64,000 bases of DNA, from positions 372,001-436,000 of the forward strand of contig CAWGKA010000012.1 of the NCBI GenBank assembly GCA_963823045.1, written 5' to 3'. The position numbers were made by a program, and so were the translations under genes. This DNA is from JADLGL01 sp963823045 (GTDB taxonomy: Bacteria > Pseudomonadota > Alphaproteobacteria > Rhizobiales > Kaistiaceae). This document shows positions 18,292 to 27,561 of the stretch, in pieces (positions within the stretch are counted from its first letter, which is position 1; every line of letters begins with the position of its first letter). The notes beneath the pieces are model-generated. The model had not been told where the DNA came from. It ran no database searches and was given only the letters and a program-made list of their open reading frames with translations.

Positions 18292-19350
18292 ATGAACCAA
18301 CAGCGACCGATGAAAGCCGCCACTGCCGGTTCTGCCAAGCCGGCCGACCATCCGCAGGTGGCCTCCGGACGCATCGGCGTTCTCCTCATCAATCTCGGCA
18401 CGCCGGACGCCACCGACTACAAATCGATGCGGCGCTATCTGAAGGAATTCCTCTCAGATCGGCGCGTTATCGAAGTGCCGCGAGCGATCTGGTGGCCGAT
18501 TCTCAACCTCATCATCCTGTCGGTCCGTCCGAACCGATCGGGCGCGGCCTATGCCAAGATCTGGAACCACGAGCGCGACGAGTCGCCGTTCCGCACGATC
18601 ACGCGCAGTCAGTCGGACAGGCTCGCGGAGGCCTTCGCCGGCGACCCGCGCATCACGGTCGATTGGGCGATGCGCTACGGCCAGCCGGCGATCGGCGATC
18701 GCCTGCAGGCGCTGCTCGACGCCGGCTGCGACCGCGTCCTCCTGGTGCCGCTCTATCCGCAATACAGCGCCGCGACGACGGCGACGGTGATCGACAAGGC
18801 CGCCGAACAGTTGCAGCGCATGCGCTGGCAGCCAGCGGTGCGCACGCTGCCGCCTTATTATGACGATCCGGCCTATACCGAGGCGCTGGCGCGGTCGATG
18901 GAGGAGGGGCTCAAGGCGCTCGATTTCGAGCCGGAACTGGTGCTTGCCTCCTATCACGGCACGCCGCGCGCCTATCTCGACAAGGGCGACCCCTATTACT
19001 GCCATTGCATGAAGACGACGCGTCTCCTGACGGAGCGCCTGGGTTGGGACGAGGCGCGCCTCAAGACGACCTTCCAGTCCCGCTTCGGCAAGGCTGAATG
19101 GCTGAAGCCCTACACGATCGACACTGTCGTCGAACTCGCCAAGTCGGGCGTGAAGCGGCTCGCCGTGATCACACCCGGCTTTGCGGCCGATTGCCTGGAG
19201 ACGCTGGAGGAGATCGCGGTCGAAAACGCCGAGGCCTTCACCGAGAATGGCGGCGAACGGTTTGCGCTCGTCCCTTGCCTCAACGATTCCGAGCCTGGAA
19301 TGGCGATGCTGGAGCAGCTCGTGCGCAACGAGCTGAAAGGCTGGGCCTAG
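18292..19350 (+). CDS. hemH: ferrochelatase
   Basis: 352 residues. The enzyme inserts Fe2+ into protoporphyrin IX, the last step of heme synthesis, at the inner membrane. LLINLGTPDATDY near the start, LVPLYPQYSAATT, the catalytic-His segment LASYHGTPRAYLDKGDPYYC and VITPGFAADCLETLEEI are diagnostic. ATG 18292 (MNQQRPMKAA) or 18310 are both possible; the core begins later either way. Single gene, same strand as qmcA-nfeD, 120 bases upstream of them. An Irr-like box overlaps its promoter region. Confidence 0.95.
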   Translation: MNQQRPMKAATAGSAKPADHPQVASGRIGVLLINLGTPDATDYKSMRRYLKEFLSDRRVIEVPRAIWWPILNLIILSVRPNRSGAAYAKIWNHERDESPFRTITRSQSDRLAEAFAGDPRITVDWAMRYGQPAIGDRLQALLDAGCDRVLLVPLYPQYSAATTATVIDKAAEQLQRMRWQPAVRTLPPYYDDPAYTEALARSMEEGLKALDFEPELVLASYHGTPRAYLDKGDPYYCHCMKTTRLLTERLGWDEARLKTTFQSRFGKAEWLKPYTIDTVVELAKSGVKRLAVITPGFAADCLETLEEIAVENAEAFTENGGERFALVPCLNDSEPGMAMLEQLVRNELKGWA

Positions 19351-19372
19351 CCTGCCGGAGACGCTCGGCAGG
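19351..19372 (+). terminator. hairpin after hemH
   Basis: CCTGCCG and CGGCAGG arms with an 8-base loop begin right after the hemH stop. There is no T run, so termination would be weak or Rho-assisted. Confidence 0.35.
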
Positions 19373-19473
19373 GCACAAGCACTCGCCCCTGGGGCGTTAA
19401 GCTCATCGAATTGAAACTATTTGATGCGATGGCTCTCGGCCAATAGTGCCGAGTTCCAAGGGGAGTTACGCCG

Positions 19474-20436
19474 GTGAACGGCTTCGCCATCTTCGTAATC
19501 GTACTCGTCGTCCTGATCGTATTGACGCTGATGGCCGGTGTGAAGCAGGTGCGGCAGGGCTACAACTACACGGTCGAGCGGTTCGGTCGCTATACGGCGA
19601 CCTTGAAGCCGGGCCTGAACCTCATCGTGCCTTTCATCGATCGCATCGGCGCCCGGATGAACATGATGGAGCAGGTGCTCGACGTTCCGACTCAGGAAGT
19701 CATCACCAAGGACAACGCAACGGTCAGCGTCGACGGCGTCGCCTTCTATCAGGTGCTGGAAGCCGCGCGCGCCGCCTATGAGGTGAGCGGGCTGCAGAAC
19801 GCCATCCTCAACCTCACAACGACCAATATCCGCACCGTGATGGGGTCGATGGATCTCGACGCGCTGCTGTCGCATCGCGACGACATCAACGACCGCATCC
19901 TCCATGTCGTCGATGCAGCCGCTTCCGCCTGGGGCGTGAAGATGACGCGCATCGAAATCAAGGACATCGTCCCGCCGCGCGACCTTGTCGATGCGATGGG
20001 CCGGCAGATGAAGGCCGAGCGCGAGAAGCGCGCCGTCATTCTCGAAGCCGAGGGCGAACGACAGTCGGAAATTCTCAAGGCCGAAGGCCAGAAGCAGGGG
20101 CAGATCCTCGAGGCCGAGGGGCGGCGCGAAGCCGCCTTCCGCGACGCCGAGGCGCGCGAACGCTCGGCAGAGGCAGAGGCGAAAGCAACCGAGGTGGTAT
20201 CGAAGGCGATCGCCGAAGGCGACGTCCAGGCGATCAATTATTTCGTAGCGCAACGCTACACACAGGCGCTGGAGAAGATTGCTTCATCGCCAAACCAAAA
20301 AGTCCTGATGCTTCCGGTAGAAGCGGCGTCTCTGATCGGTTCCTTGACCGGCATCGCCGAGATCGCCAAATCGACCTTTGGTGACGATGCCTCCGCACGG
20401 CGCGGGGCTGGCGGTTCGGTGCCGCGCACCGGTTAG
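19474..20436 (+). CDS. qmcA: SPFH/Band 7 membrane protein (stomatin-like, QmcA)
   Basis: 320 residues. One N-terminal membrane helix (FAIFVIVLVVLIVLTLMAGV) anchors a Band 7 domain (RQGYNYTVERFGRYTATLKP to IVPPRDLVDAMGRQMKAERE). A long charged coiled coil rich in EAEG repeats comes next, then a C-terminal hydrophobic stretch. Such proteins form membrane microdomain scaffolds and chaperone FtsH-type proteases. The start is GTG with AGGGGAG upstream. It is followed 13 bases later by nfeD, its standard partner. Confidence 0.92.
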   Translation: MNGFAIFVIVLVVLIVLTLMAGVKQVRQGYNYTVERFGRYTATLKPGLNLIVPFIDRIGARMNMMEQVLDVPTQEVITKDNATVSVDGVAFYQVLEAARAAYEVSGLQNAILNLTTTNIRTVMGSMDLDALLSHRDDINDRILHVVDAAASAWGVKMTRIEIKDIVPPRDLVDAMGRQMKAEREKRAVILEAEGERQSEILKAEGQKQGQILEAEGRREAAFRDAEARERSAEAEAKATEVVSKAIAEGDVQAINYFVAQRYTQALEKIASSPNQKVLMLPVEAASLIGSLTGIAEIAKSTFGDDASARRGAGGSVPRTG

Positions 20437-20449
20437 TGAGCTAGAGGCG

Positions 20450-20905
20450 ATGATCGAGGACTTCTTCAATCAGATGGGGCCGTGGACATGGGTCCTGGTC
20501 GGCCTCGTCCTGCTCGTTCTCGAGATATTCCTGTCGATGCCGGGTTCGGTGTTCCTGTTCACGGGGATCGCCGCCCTTGTCGTCGGCGCAATAGCGCTGC
20601 TGTTCGACTGGGGCTGGGAGTTCCAACTCGTCACCTTCGGCGTCCTGTCGGTCATCCTTGTGGTCGTTGGCCGCCGTTACTTTGCCAAACGCGACGGCGC
20701 GGCGAAGGATATCAATCTCAATGAGCGCGCGGCGGGGCTGGTCGGCTCAAGCTTCATCCTCGTCGATGCCATCGTCGATGGCAGTGGCGGCAGGGTCAAG
20801 GTGGGTGATTCCACTTGGCGGGCCGCCGGCCCCGACACGCCGTCGGGAACACGGGTCAAGGTCGTCGGCTATGACGGCACGACGCTGCGCGTCGAGACCG
20901 AGTAG
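20450..20905 (+). CDS. nfeD: NfeD-family membrane protein
   Basis: 151 residues with three membrane segments, then an OB-fold-like soluble domain (LVGSSFILVDAIVDGSGGRV to VKVVGYDGTTLRVE). This is the short NfeD type encoded with slipin/QmcA proteins; the two form a membrane scaffold complex. ATG 20450 has AGAGG directly upstream. Meets the next minus-strand gene tail to tail. Confidence 0.9.
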   Translation: MIEDFFNQMGPWTWVLVGLVLLVLEIFLSMPGSVFLFTGIAALVVGAIALLFDWGWEFQLVTFGVLSVILVVVGRRYFAKRDGAAKDINLNERAAGLVGSSFILVDAIVDGSGGRVKVGDSTWRAAGPDTPSGTRVKVVGYDGTTLRVETE

Positions 20906-20908
20906 GGC

Positions 20909-21382
20909 CTAGTTCGCACCGGCTTTGATCGGGCGTCGGCGCCGCGAGAAGCGTCCGGTCATTGCGAAGCCAGCGCGGATGTTGAGGCCGAGAAGCACCA
21001 GGTTTGTCGCGCCTGCGATGAGTTCCAGCGCTTGCACCACATAGAAGCTTCCGTCGAATGACCCGGCCTCCGCCTTAGCCGACAGAAACAGCGCTGAGGG
21101 CATGAGAATGAGCACGCCGTTTGCCGCAGCGACCAGCGTTCGCTTCTTCTTGGCGCCGATCCGTTTGCCGCGATATCCCCGGCCGAGTGAGAGGCCTGAG
21201 CCGCCGGTGATCGCGAGCGCCGGTATCACGACCAGGAATCCCCACGGGATCAGCATCTTGACCTCTGCGACTGCTGCGTCCGTTCCAGTCAATTCGACGA
21301 TGGCGGTTGCCAGCCAGAAACAGAGAATTGCCGCGAAGGCGACGAGGCCGGCGGAGGCGTGGACTATCGATTTCATTGCCAT
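20909..21382 (-). CDS. membrane protein of unknown function
   Basis: 157 residues, four hydrophobic segments with a basic loop (GRGYRGKRIGAKKKRT) between helices 2 and 3 and a basic C-terminus. No family recognised with confidence. Starts at 21382 or, in frame, 21376. It is divergent from a marR gene across a 72-base gap that carries a strong double operator, so it is the probable target of that regulator. Confidence 0.65.
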   Translation of the reverse strand: MAMKSIVHASAGLVAFAAILCFWLATAIVELTGTDAAVAEVKMLIPWGFLVVIPALAITGGSGLSLGRGYRGKRIGAKKKRTLVAAANGVLILMPSALFLSAKAEAGSFDGSFYVVQALELIAGATNLVLLGLNIRAGFAMTGRFSRRRRPIKAGAN

Positions 21383-21405
21383 GACTCTTGTGAGCTGCCA
21401 TAATG

Positions 21406-21440
21406 ATAGCTTGCTATATAACAGGAATATAGCAAGCTAT
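21406..21440. promoter_or_regulatory. double palindromic MarR operator
   Basis: Two 12-bp palindromes, ATAGCTTGCTAT (21406-21417) and ATAGCAAGCTAT (21429-21440), lie 23 bp centre to centre, about two helical turns. They are also inverse copies of each other: the 14-base arms 21406-21419 and 21427-21440 form a perfect inverted repeat around a 7-base spacer. The site fills the gap between the divergent membrane-protein and marR genes. Confidence 0.75.
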
Positions 21441-21454
21441 GCAATGGGGTCTCT

Positions 21455-21892
21455 ATGTCGTTCAGGCGTGAGAAATCGGCAGGCTATCTTGCCAACCAGA
21501 TGGCGCGTCTGTTTGCGCAGTCACTTCGCCAAGAGATCCTGCCGCTCGGTATCGAGCCGGGCCAGTTCCCGCCGCTGTTGGCACTTTGGGATGAAGACGG
21601 CCTGACCCAGAAGCAGTTGGTGGAGCGAACGAATGTCGAGCAGGCGACGATGGCCAACACGCTTGGCCGGATGGAGCGAAGCGGGCTAATTGAGCGTTCA
21701 CGCCACCCGTCCGATGCCCGATCGCAGATCGTGCACCTCACGAGCAAAGCGGCCGGACTGATGGACCAAGCCACATCGGGCGCGACGGCCGTCAACGAAC
21801 GCGCACTTGCCAAACTGTCGCCAAGCGAGCGGAAGACGTTCCTCACGCTCGTGCAGCGCGTCATCGATACGCTGCATGAGTCCGCGTCCTGA
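21455..21892 (+). CDS. MarR-family transcriptional regulator
   Basis: 145 residues. LTQKQLVERTNVEQATMANT is the helix-turn-helix, followed by LGRMERSGLIERSRHPSDAR (wing); FPPLLALWDEDG and the C-terminal helices form the dimer. Divergent from a four-helix membrane protein, with the double operator between them, so it probably represses both. Ligand unknown. Confidence 0.9.
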   Translation: MSFRREKSAGYLANQMARLFAQSLRQEILPLGIEPGQFPPLLALWDEDGLTQKQLVERTNVEQATMANTLGRMERSGLIERSRHPSDARSQIVHLTSKAAGLMDQATSGATAVNERALAKLSPSERKTFLTLVQRVIDTLHESAS

Positions 21893-21909
21893 GCAGGTGC
21901 AACGATGCG

Positions 21910-21917
21910 TTAACCAT
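21910..21917. promoter_or_regulatory. CtrA half-site TTAACCAT
   Basis: TTAACCAT, a form of CtrA site known from Caulobacter, lies 62 bases before the beta-barrel gene start. Short, so chance is possible. Confidence 0.35.
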
Positions 21918-21979
21918 AGGCCTTTACGAATCGGTAACGCTTGAGGGTGGTTTGCCGCCGACCGATCGTGAAGGGGCCG

Positions 21980-23149
21980 ATGGCCAGGATTGCGCTGCTC
22001 CTGTGCGGCTTGGTGTTGGCAGGTCCGGCGCTGGCTCAGACCGTGCTCGACCCGGCAGCGCCGATCGGTATCGAGGCCGGCCGCTTCACCATCTATCCCT
22101 CGGTCGAAACCACGGTCGCGGTCAGCGATCCGCTCACTGCCCCTGCGCTTTCACTGACGATTTCGCCGGAGATCAAGTTCGCGGCCGATTGGGGCGCGCT
22201 TGCCAGCGAGGTCACCTTCGGCGCCGATATCTCGCCCTTGGGCGGTCTTGCCATCGCGACGATGGCCGAACTCAATCTGCAATATGACCTCCGCTCGCTG
22301 TGGCAACTGACCGCCGACGCGGCTTTCAACACGGCGCGCGAGAGCGCCTATGACGCGGCGCTTCCGGTTGGCACCGACACGCCGCCCAATGTGCGGACGA
22401 TCTCGGGCGCCGTGACGCTCGGCGGTCCGGTTGGTCCACTGGCCGTCCAGGCCGGCGTTTCGGTGCTGCGCAACGCCTATGACGCAGCGCTCGTCGGCGG
22501 CATCGCCGTCGATCAAACCGAACGCAACAATACGGTCGTGACGGCGACCCTGAGATTGCAGACGGCGGGCGGGGCGGTATTAACGCCCTTCGTGGAAGGA
22601 ACCGGCGGCCGCCGTTTCTATGATGTGCCGGTCGGTACGGACACCTATCTCCAGGCAGGGAACTTCGCCGGCATTCGCGGCGGCATTGCATACGACTCGT
22701 CGCCGGTCCTGACCGCCGAGATCGGCGTCGGCTATCACTGGGAATTGCCCGACGATCCGGCGCTCGCCAATAGCGGCGCCGTCACTGTCGACGCCAACGC
22801 AATGTGGTCGCCGCGCGAGCCGCTTGTTTTCACGCTCAACGTGGCGACGACCTTCAATCCGGATGCCTCGCCGACAATGGGCGGATCGGTGAGCCGCGAT
22901 CTCGGCATGACAGCCGCCTGGCAGCTTCGCGACGCGGTGCAACTGACGGCGCAGGGCGCCTATGGCACGCAGACCTATGCGGACGGAACGGTGGAGCGAT
23001 CGGCTTCAGCCGGCGCTGGTGTCACGTGGATTCCGCAGCGATGGCTGCAGGTCAGCATCGGCTACACCGAAAGCTGGCGCTGGAGCCCCGACCCGACGCG
23101 CACTGGGGTGAACGGATTGCTGGCGCTGACGGTGCGGGCGCAGCGTTAG
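21980..23149 (+). CDS. outer-membrane beta-barrel protein (BBP2-like)
   Basis: 389 residues. A signal peptide (MARIALLLCGLVLAGPALAQ) precedes a run of alternating amphipathic strands ending in a basic-aromatic C-terminus (LLALTVRAQR). IEAGRFTIYPSVETTVAVSD and the repeated strand-turn-strand pattern resemble the putative beta-barrel porin 2 family found beside polysaccharide genes in alphaproteobacteria. ATG 21980 has AAGGGG upstream; the longer frame to 21941 adds nothing. Its stop overlaps that of galU by 4 bases. Confidence 0.8.
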   Translation: MARIALLLCGLVLAGPALAQTVLDPAAPIGIEAGRFTIYPSVETTVAVSDPLTAPALSLTISPEIKFAADWGALASEVTFGADISPLGGLAIATMAELNLQYDLRSLWQLTADAAFNTARESAYDAALPVGTDTPPNVRTISGAVTLGGPVGPLAVQAGVSVLRNAYDAALVGGIAVDQTERNNTVVTATLRLQTAGGAVLTPFVEGTGGRRFYDVPVGTDTYLQAGNFAGIRGGIAYDSSPVLTAEIGVGYHWELPDDPALANSGAVTVDANAMWSPREPLVFTLNVATTFNPDASPTMGGSVSRDLGMTAAWQLRDAVQLTAQGAYGTQTYADGTVERSASAGAGVTWIPQRWLQVSIGYTESWRWSPDPTRTGVNGLLALTVRAQR

Positions 23150-24028
23150 GAGAGCGTGATGCCTTCCCGAGCCAGTTCTTCGCGCAGCTCGGCGGCGATG
23201 TCGTCACGCTCGAGGGCAAAGACGAGATTCGCGGCGAGGAAGCCGGATTTCGAACCGCAGTCGAAGGTGCGGCCTTGGTATTTCAGGCCGTAGAAGGGCT
23301 GTTCTGCCGACAGGCGACGGAGCGCGTCGGTGAGCTGGATCTCCCCGCCCGCGCCGGTCTCATGCATCTCGAGATGGCTGAACAGCTCCGGCTGAAAGAT
23401 ATAGCGGCCGTTGATGTAGAGGTTTGAAGGCGCCTCGGAGGGCTTCGGCTTCTCCACCATGCCGGTGATGCGATGGGCGGGGCCAACGGCCTCGCCGAGC
23501 GCGACGATGCCATATTGGCTCGTCTTGTCGGGCTCGCATTCCGACAAGGAAATAAGGTTGCCACCTATCTCATTGTAGGCCGCCGTCATCTGCGCCAGGC
23601 AGCTCGGCGAGGAATGCATCAGCATGTCGGGCAGGATCACGGCGAAGGGCTGGCGACCGACAATTTCGCGCGCGCACCAAACGGCGTGGCCAAGGCCGGC
23701 GGGAATCTGCTGTCGGGTGAAGCTGGCGGCTCCGGGCGGCAGCTTGTCCGATTTCGAGCTGCTTCAGGTCGCCCTTTTTTCCCCGTTCTTGCAGCGTAAC
23801 TTCGAGTTCGAACTGACGATCGAAATGGTCCTCGATGACCTCCTTGTTGCGTCCGGTGACGAACACGAAATGCTCGATCCCGGCCTCTCTGGCCTCATCG
23901 ACCGCATATTGGATGAGCGGTCGATCGACCACAGGCAGCATCTCTTTTGGGATGGCCTTGGTGGCGGGGAGGAACCGGGTGCCGAGTCCGGCGACAGGGA
24001 AGACGGCAGTTCGGATGGCTTCAGGCAT
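23146..24028 (-). CDS. galU: UTP-glucose-1-phosphate uridylyltransferase, one frame break
   Basis: About 294 residues. The nucleotidyltransferase signature GLGTRFLPATKAIPKEMLP opens the protein; LLMHSSPSC-like and MVEKPKPSEAPSNLYINGRY segments follow, as in GalU. It makes UDP-glucose for lipopolysaccharide, exopolysaccharide and GalE. The frame shifts at about 23753: LKQLE continues as SDKLPPGAASFTRQQIPAGL if one A is removed from an AAA run (TTT on the plus strand). Both halves are otherwise intact. Divergent from galE, 132 bases apart, so the two share a promoter region. Confidence 0.93.
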
Positions 24029-24160
24029 AGCTAAACAACAAGGCCCTCTTACGAAACGCGGTCAACTCTTCGATCTGACGGACACATTGCTAAGGATAAC
24101 AAAGCGTCAACGATCTCGCTTCATACGTAGCGTTGCGCCCGCGGGCAAATTTGGATCGTC

Positions 24161-25153
24161 ATGACCGTCCTCGTTACCGGCGGAGCCGGATATATCGGGA
24201 GCCACACCGTTTGGGATCTTGTCGATGCCGGCGAGAAAGTCGTCGTCCTCGATAATCTGCGGACGGGCTTTGGCTGGGCGGTGTCGCCCGAGGCCGAACT
24301 GGTCGAAGGCGATATCGGTGACGAAGCGCTTGTCAGCCGCTTGATCGCCGAACATCGCGTCGACGCGATCATTCACTTCGCCGGCTCCGTGGTCGTACCC
24401 GAATCGGTCGCCGATCCGCTGGGCTACTACCTCAACAACACGGTGCGCTCGCGCGCGCTGCTCGAATGCGCCGTCAAAGGCGGCGTACCGCACTTCGTCT
24501 TTTCCTCGACCGCTGCCGTCTACGGCATGACCGGCGACGATCCCGTTGGCGAGGACGCGCCGAAGCAGCCGATCTCGCCCTATGGCCGCTCCAAACTGAT
24601 GACGGAGATGATGCTCGCCGACGCTGCGACCGCGCATGACATTCGCTTCGTTGCGCTCCGCTATTTCAACGTCGCCGGCTCCGATCCGAAAGGGCGCACC
24701 GGCCAGTCGACCAAGGGCGCGACGCATCTCATCAAGGTCGCGGCCGAGGCAGCGCTCGGCAAACGGCCCGGCATCGAGGTGTTCGGCACCGACTATCCGA
24801 CGCCGGACGGCACGGGCGTCCGTGACTTCATCCACGTCTCGGACCTGTCGCGCGCGCATCTGGCCGCGCTTGCCTATCTCGGCGCCGGTGGCGACAGCCT
24901 GATCGCAAATTGCGGCTATGGCCACGGTTATTCGGTGCTGCAGGTCCTTGCCGCCGTCGAGCGCGTTTCCGGCGCCAAGCTCAACGTCAGCTACGGCCCG
25001 CGACGGCCCGGCGACCCCGCATCGGTGGTGTCCGATCCGAGCCTCATCCGGCGCAGCTTCGACTGGGCGCCGGAACATGACGACCTCGATTTCATCGTGA
25101 AGACTGCCCTTTCCTGGGAGGAATCTCTTGACCGCCGCAATCAAATCGCCTGA
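24161..25153 (+). CDS. galE: UDP-glucose 4-epimerase
   Basis: 330 residues. Extended short-chain dehydrogenase: NAD motif TGGAGYIGSH at 6-15, Ser-Ser-Thr at FSSTAAVYG and the YxxxK pair in SPYGRSKLMTE. ALRYFNVAGSDP is typical of GalE/ExoB. It interconverts UDP-glucose and UDP-galactose for surface polysaccharide. Its 3' end overlaps the start of the transglycosylase gene by 26 bases. Confidence 0.95.
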   Translation: MTVLVTGGAGYIGSHTVWDLVDAGEKVVVLDNLRTGFGWAVSPEAELVEGDIGDEALVSRLIAEHRVDAIIHFAGSVVVPESVADPLGYYLNNTVRSRALLECAVKGGVPHFVFSSTAAVYGMTGDDPVGEDAPKQPISPYGRSKLMTEMMLADAATAHDIRFVALRYFNVAGSDPKGRTGQSTKGATHLIKVAAEAALGKRPGIEVFGTDYPTPDGTGVRDFIHVSDLSRAHLAALAYLGAGGDSLIANCGYGHGYSVLQVLAAVERVSGAKLNVSYGPRRPGDPASVVSDPSLIRRSFDWAPEHDDLDFIVKTALSWEESLDRRNQIA

Positions 25154-26384
25154 CCGCAGCGCCTGGCGGCGACTGCCGGGCCTGCTGGTTGTCCTGCTCG
25201 CAGCCGCTGTTCTTGCGCTCGCTCCCCGGCAGGCGCACGCCGACGCGGCCTCGGATCGCTGGGTGCAGTCGTTCTGGCCGACAGCGCAGGCGGCCGGCAT
25301 CACATCGGCGACCTATTGGGCGGCGCTGGGTAATTTCGAGCCCGACGATTCGATCCTGCCGCGCTCGACCAATCAGCCGGAATTCGTCCGTACGATCTGG
25401 GACTACATCGATAGCGCCGTTTCGGACGCCCGTATCACGGCGGGAATCGAGCAGTTGCCGCGGTACGGTTCGCTGCTGCGCGATCTCGAAGCGCATTACG
25501 GCGTCAACCGCTATGTCATCCTCGCCATTTGGGGCGTCGAAACGTCGTATGGCGCCGTCCTCAACAATCCGAATATCGTCAAGCCGACGATCCGTTCGCT
25601 GGCGACGCTCGCCTATGAGGGCGGCTCGCGCCAGAATTACGGGCGCACGCAGCTGATCGCGGCACTGAAGATCCTGCAGCGTGGGGACATCACCATCGAC
25701 CGCATGATCGGATCATGGGCGGGCGCGATGGGGCATACGCAGTTCATCCCCACGACCTATGAGCAATATGCGGTCGATTGGGATGGCGACGGCCGGCGCG
25801 ATATCTGGACCTCGCCCGTCGATGCGCTCGCCTCCACCGCTGCGTATCTGCAGGCGATGGGTTGGGACGAGGGGAAGACCTGGGGCTACGAGGTCGTGCT
25901 GTCGGACAATTTCGACTACCGCCTGGTCGATGCCGGTGGCGATCGTACCATCGCCGAATGGCAGCGGCTCGGAGTTAGTCGCGCGCACGGGACGGATTTC
26001 CCGCGGCCGAGCGATGTGGCGCGGCTATGGGTTCCCGCCGGCGCCAACGGCCCGGCCTTCCTGCTGTTGCACAATTTCAGCGTCATCAAGCGCTACAACA
26101 ATTCCGACTTCTATGCGCTGGCTGTAGGCCACCTTGCCGACCGACTGCAGGGCTTCAGCGACTTCCAGCAGGCCTGGCCGCGCAACGAGCGTCCGCTCAA
26201 CGAAGACGAGCGCATGGAACTGCAGCGGTTGCTGGCGAATATCGGGCTCTATGACGGCGCAATCGACGCCATCGTCGGCAATGGGACGCGCGCCGCGATC
26301 CGACAGTATCAGCAGGCGACCGGCATGATCGCCGATGGCTACCCGTCCGACAGGCTCTTGCAGCATCTTCGCGGCGCTATGTAG
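25128..26384 (+). CDS. lytic murein transglycosylase (MltB family) with peptidoglycan-binding domain
   Basis: 418 residues. Signal peptide (LLVVLLAAAVLALAP, cut near AHAD), SLT_2 domain with catalytic Glu138 in AIWGVETSYGAV, RMIGSWAGAMGHTQFIPTTY for substrate binding, and a C-terminal PG_binding_1 domain (LQRLLANIGLYDGAIDAIVG). It cuts glycan strands to form anhydro-muropeptides in the periplasm. The start is TTG 25128 with GGGAGGA five bases upstream, inside the galE end, which implies coupled translation. Confidence 0.92.
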   Translation: MTAAIKSPDRSAWRRLPGLLVVLLAAAVLALAPRQAHADAASDRWVQSFWPTAQAAGITSATYWAALGNFEPDDSILPRSTNQPEFVRTIWDYIDSAVSDARITAGIEQLPRYGSLLRDLEAHYGVNRYVILAIWGVETSYGAVLNNPNIVKPTIRSLATLAYEGGSRQNYGRTQLIAALKILQRGDITIDRMIGSWAGAMGHTQFIPTTYEQYAVDWDGDGRRDIWTSPVDALASTAAYLQAMGWDEGKTWGYEVVLSDNFDYRLVDAGGDRTIAEWQRLGVSRAHGTDFPRPSDVARLWVPAGANGPAFLLLHNFSVIKRYNNSDFYALAVGHLADRLQGFSDFQQAWPRNERPLNEDERMELQRLLANIGLYDGAIDAIVGNGTRAAIRQYQQATGMIADGYPSDRLLQHLRGAM

Positions 26385-26451
26385 TCTCACCTACGCACGT
26401 TCCGAGGAAGTCACCGCAGCGGAGGCCAGGCAACGAGCCTGCATTGATGTC

Positions 26452-27561
26452 TTGCGCCATCTGCCGGCCAAACGACTGCTGGTGCCGCTGATCGCGCTTG
26501 TCGCGATCGGCTTCGCCTCGGCGAGCGGGCCTGCCTTGGGGCAGGGCCTCTTCCAGCGCTTCCTCGATCAGTTCGGCGACACGCAGACCACCCAACCCGC
26601 TCAGAACAACCAGGCGCGGGTCATCACGCTGCCGGATGCGCCGACGGGCAAGAATGACGATGCCGCGAGGCTGCTGGTCGTCGGCGATTTCATGGCGCGC
26701 GGTGTCGCCGATGCGCTGAAGGAAGCCTTCGCGGATGAGCCCGGCCTTGAGGTGATCGACCGGACGAACGGCTCCTCGGGCATTGTGCGCGAAGATTTCT
26801 ACGACTGGGAGGCCGTGCTCCCGGGTATTCTGGCGGAGGTGCAGCCGACCTATGTCGTCATGATGATCGGCACCAATGACCGGCAGGATATTCGCGCGGG
26901 CGGCTACTTCACGTTGCGCTCGGAGAATTGGGACCGCGTCTACGCCGAACGGGTGAATGCCCTGGCGGATCTGCTCGCGCCGTTTGGCGCGCAAGCCTAT
27001 TGGGTCGGCGAGCCGCCGATGCGAGCGGGCTCCGTCACCACGGACATTGCCTTCTTCAATTCGGTTTATGAGGACGCAGCAGATCGCGTCGGCATCAACT
27101 TCATCGACATTTGGGACGCCTTTGCCGATCAGGATGGTCGCTTCACGGTCAACGGGCCGGGCGTCGATGGGCAGATCCGTATCTTGCGCGGTGACGACGG
27201 GTTCAGCCTGACGCGCGCCGGCAGCGCCAAGGTGGCGTTCTTCGTGCGCAACGCGATCGAACTTGCGGGCGACGGCGGGAATCAATTTGTTGCACTGCCA
27301 AATGCCGGCGGCGTCGAACTGCAGCCCGACGGCGTGCCGCGCATCGTCGGCCCGGTCATGGTGATCGGCGATCCGCCGCCGGGCGCACCGGCGCAGCTCA
27401 TGACCGGGACGACGACGCTCGGCGAGGGAACGCTCGCCTATCAACTGCTGGTGCGCGGGGAGGCGCCGCCGACAGTGCCGGGGAGGGCGGATGATTTCAC
27501 CTGGCCGCCCGGGGGTGATCAGACGCCCCTTTCAGCGGCAAGCGAAGCGGCCGTGCCTTAG
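26452..27561 (+). CDS. exported SGNH-fold protein of the DUF459 family, nucleophile Ser replaced
   Basis: About 369 residues. A signal peptide (LLVPLIALVAIGFASASG) leads to the DUF459 core: LLVVGDFMARGVADAL, NGSSGIVREDFYDWE and VVMMIGTNDRQDIR. In ordinary SGNH hydrolases the first block is GDS with catalytic Ser; here it reads GDF, while Gly-x-Asn-Asp is kept. Rhizobial members I recall share this GDF, so it may be non-catalytic or use another residue. The start is uncertain: TTG 26452 fits the signal peptide, while ATG 26335 would overlap the transglycosylase. It may be involved in periplasmic polysaccharide handling. Confidence 0.75.
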   Translation: MRHLPAKRLLVPLIALVAIGFASASGPALGQGLFQRFLDQFGDTQTTQPAQNNQARVITLPDAPTGKNDDAARLLVVGDFMARGVADALKEAFADEPGLEVIDRTNGSSGIVREDFYDWEAVLPGILAEVQPTYVVMMIGTNDRQDIRAGGYFTLRSENWDRVYAERVNALADLLAPFGAQAYWVGEPPMRAGSVTTDIAFFNSVYEDAADRVGINFIDIWDAFADQDGRFTVNGPGVDGQIRILRGDDGFSLTRAGSAKVAFFVRNAIELAGDGGNQFVALPNAGGVELQPDGVPRIVGPVMVIGDPPPGAPAQLMTGTTTLGEGTLAYQLLVRGEAPPTVPGRADDFTWPPGGDQTPLSAASEAAVP

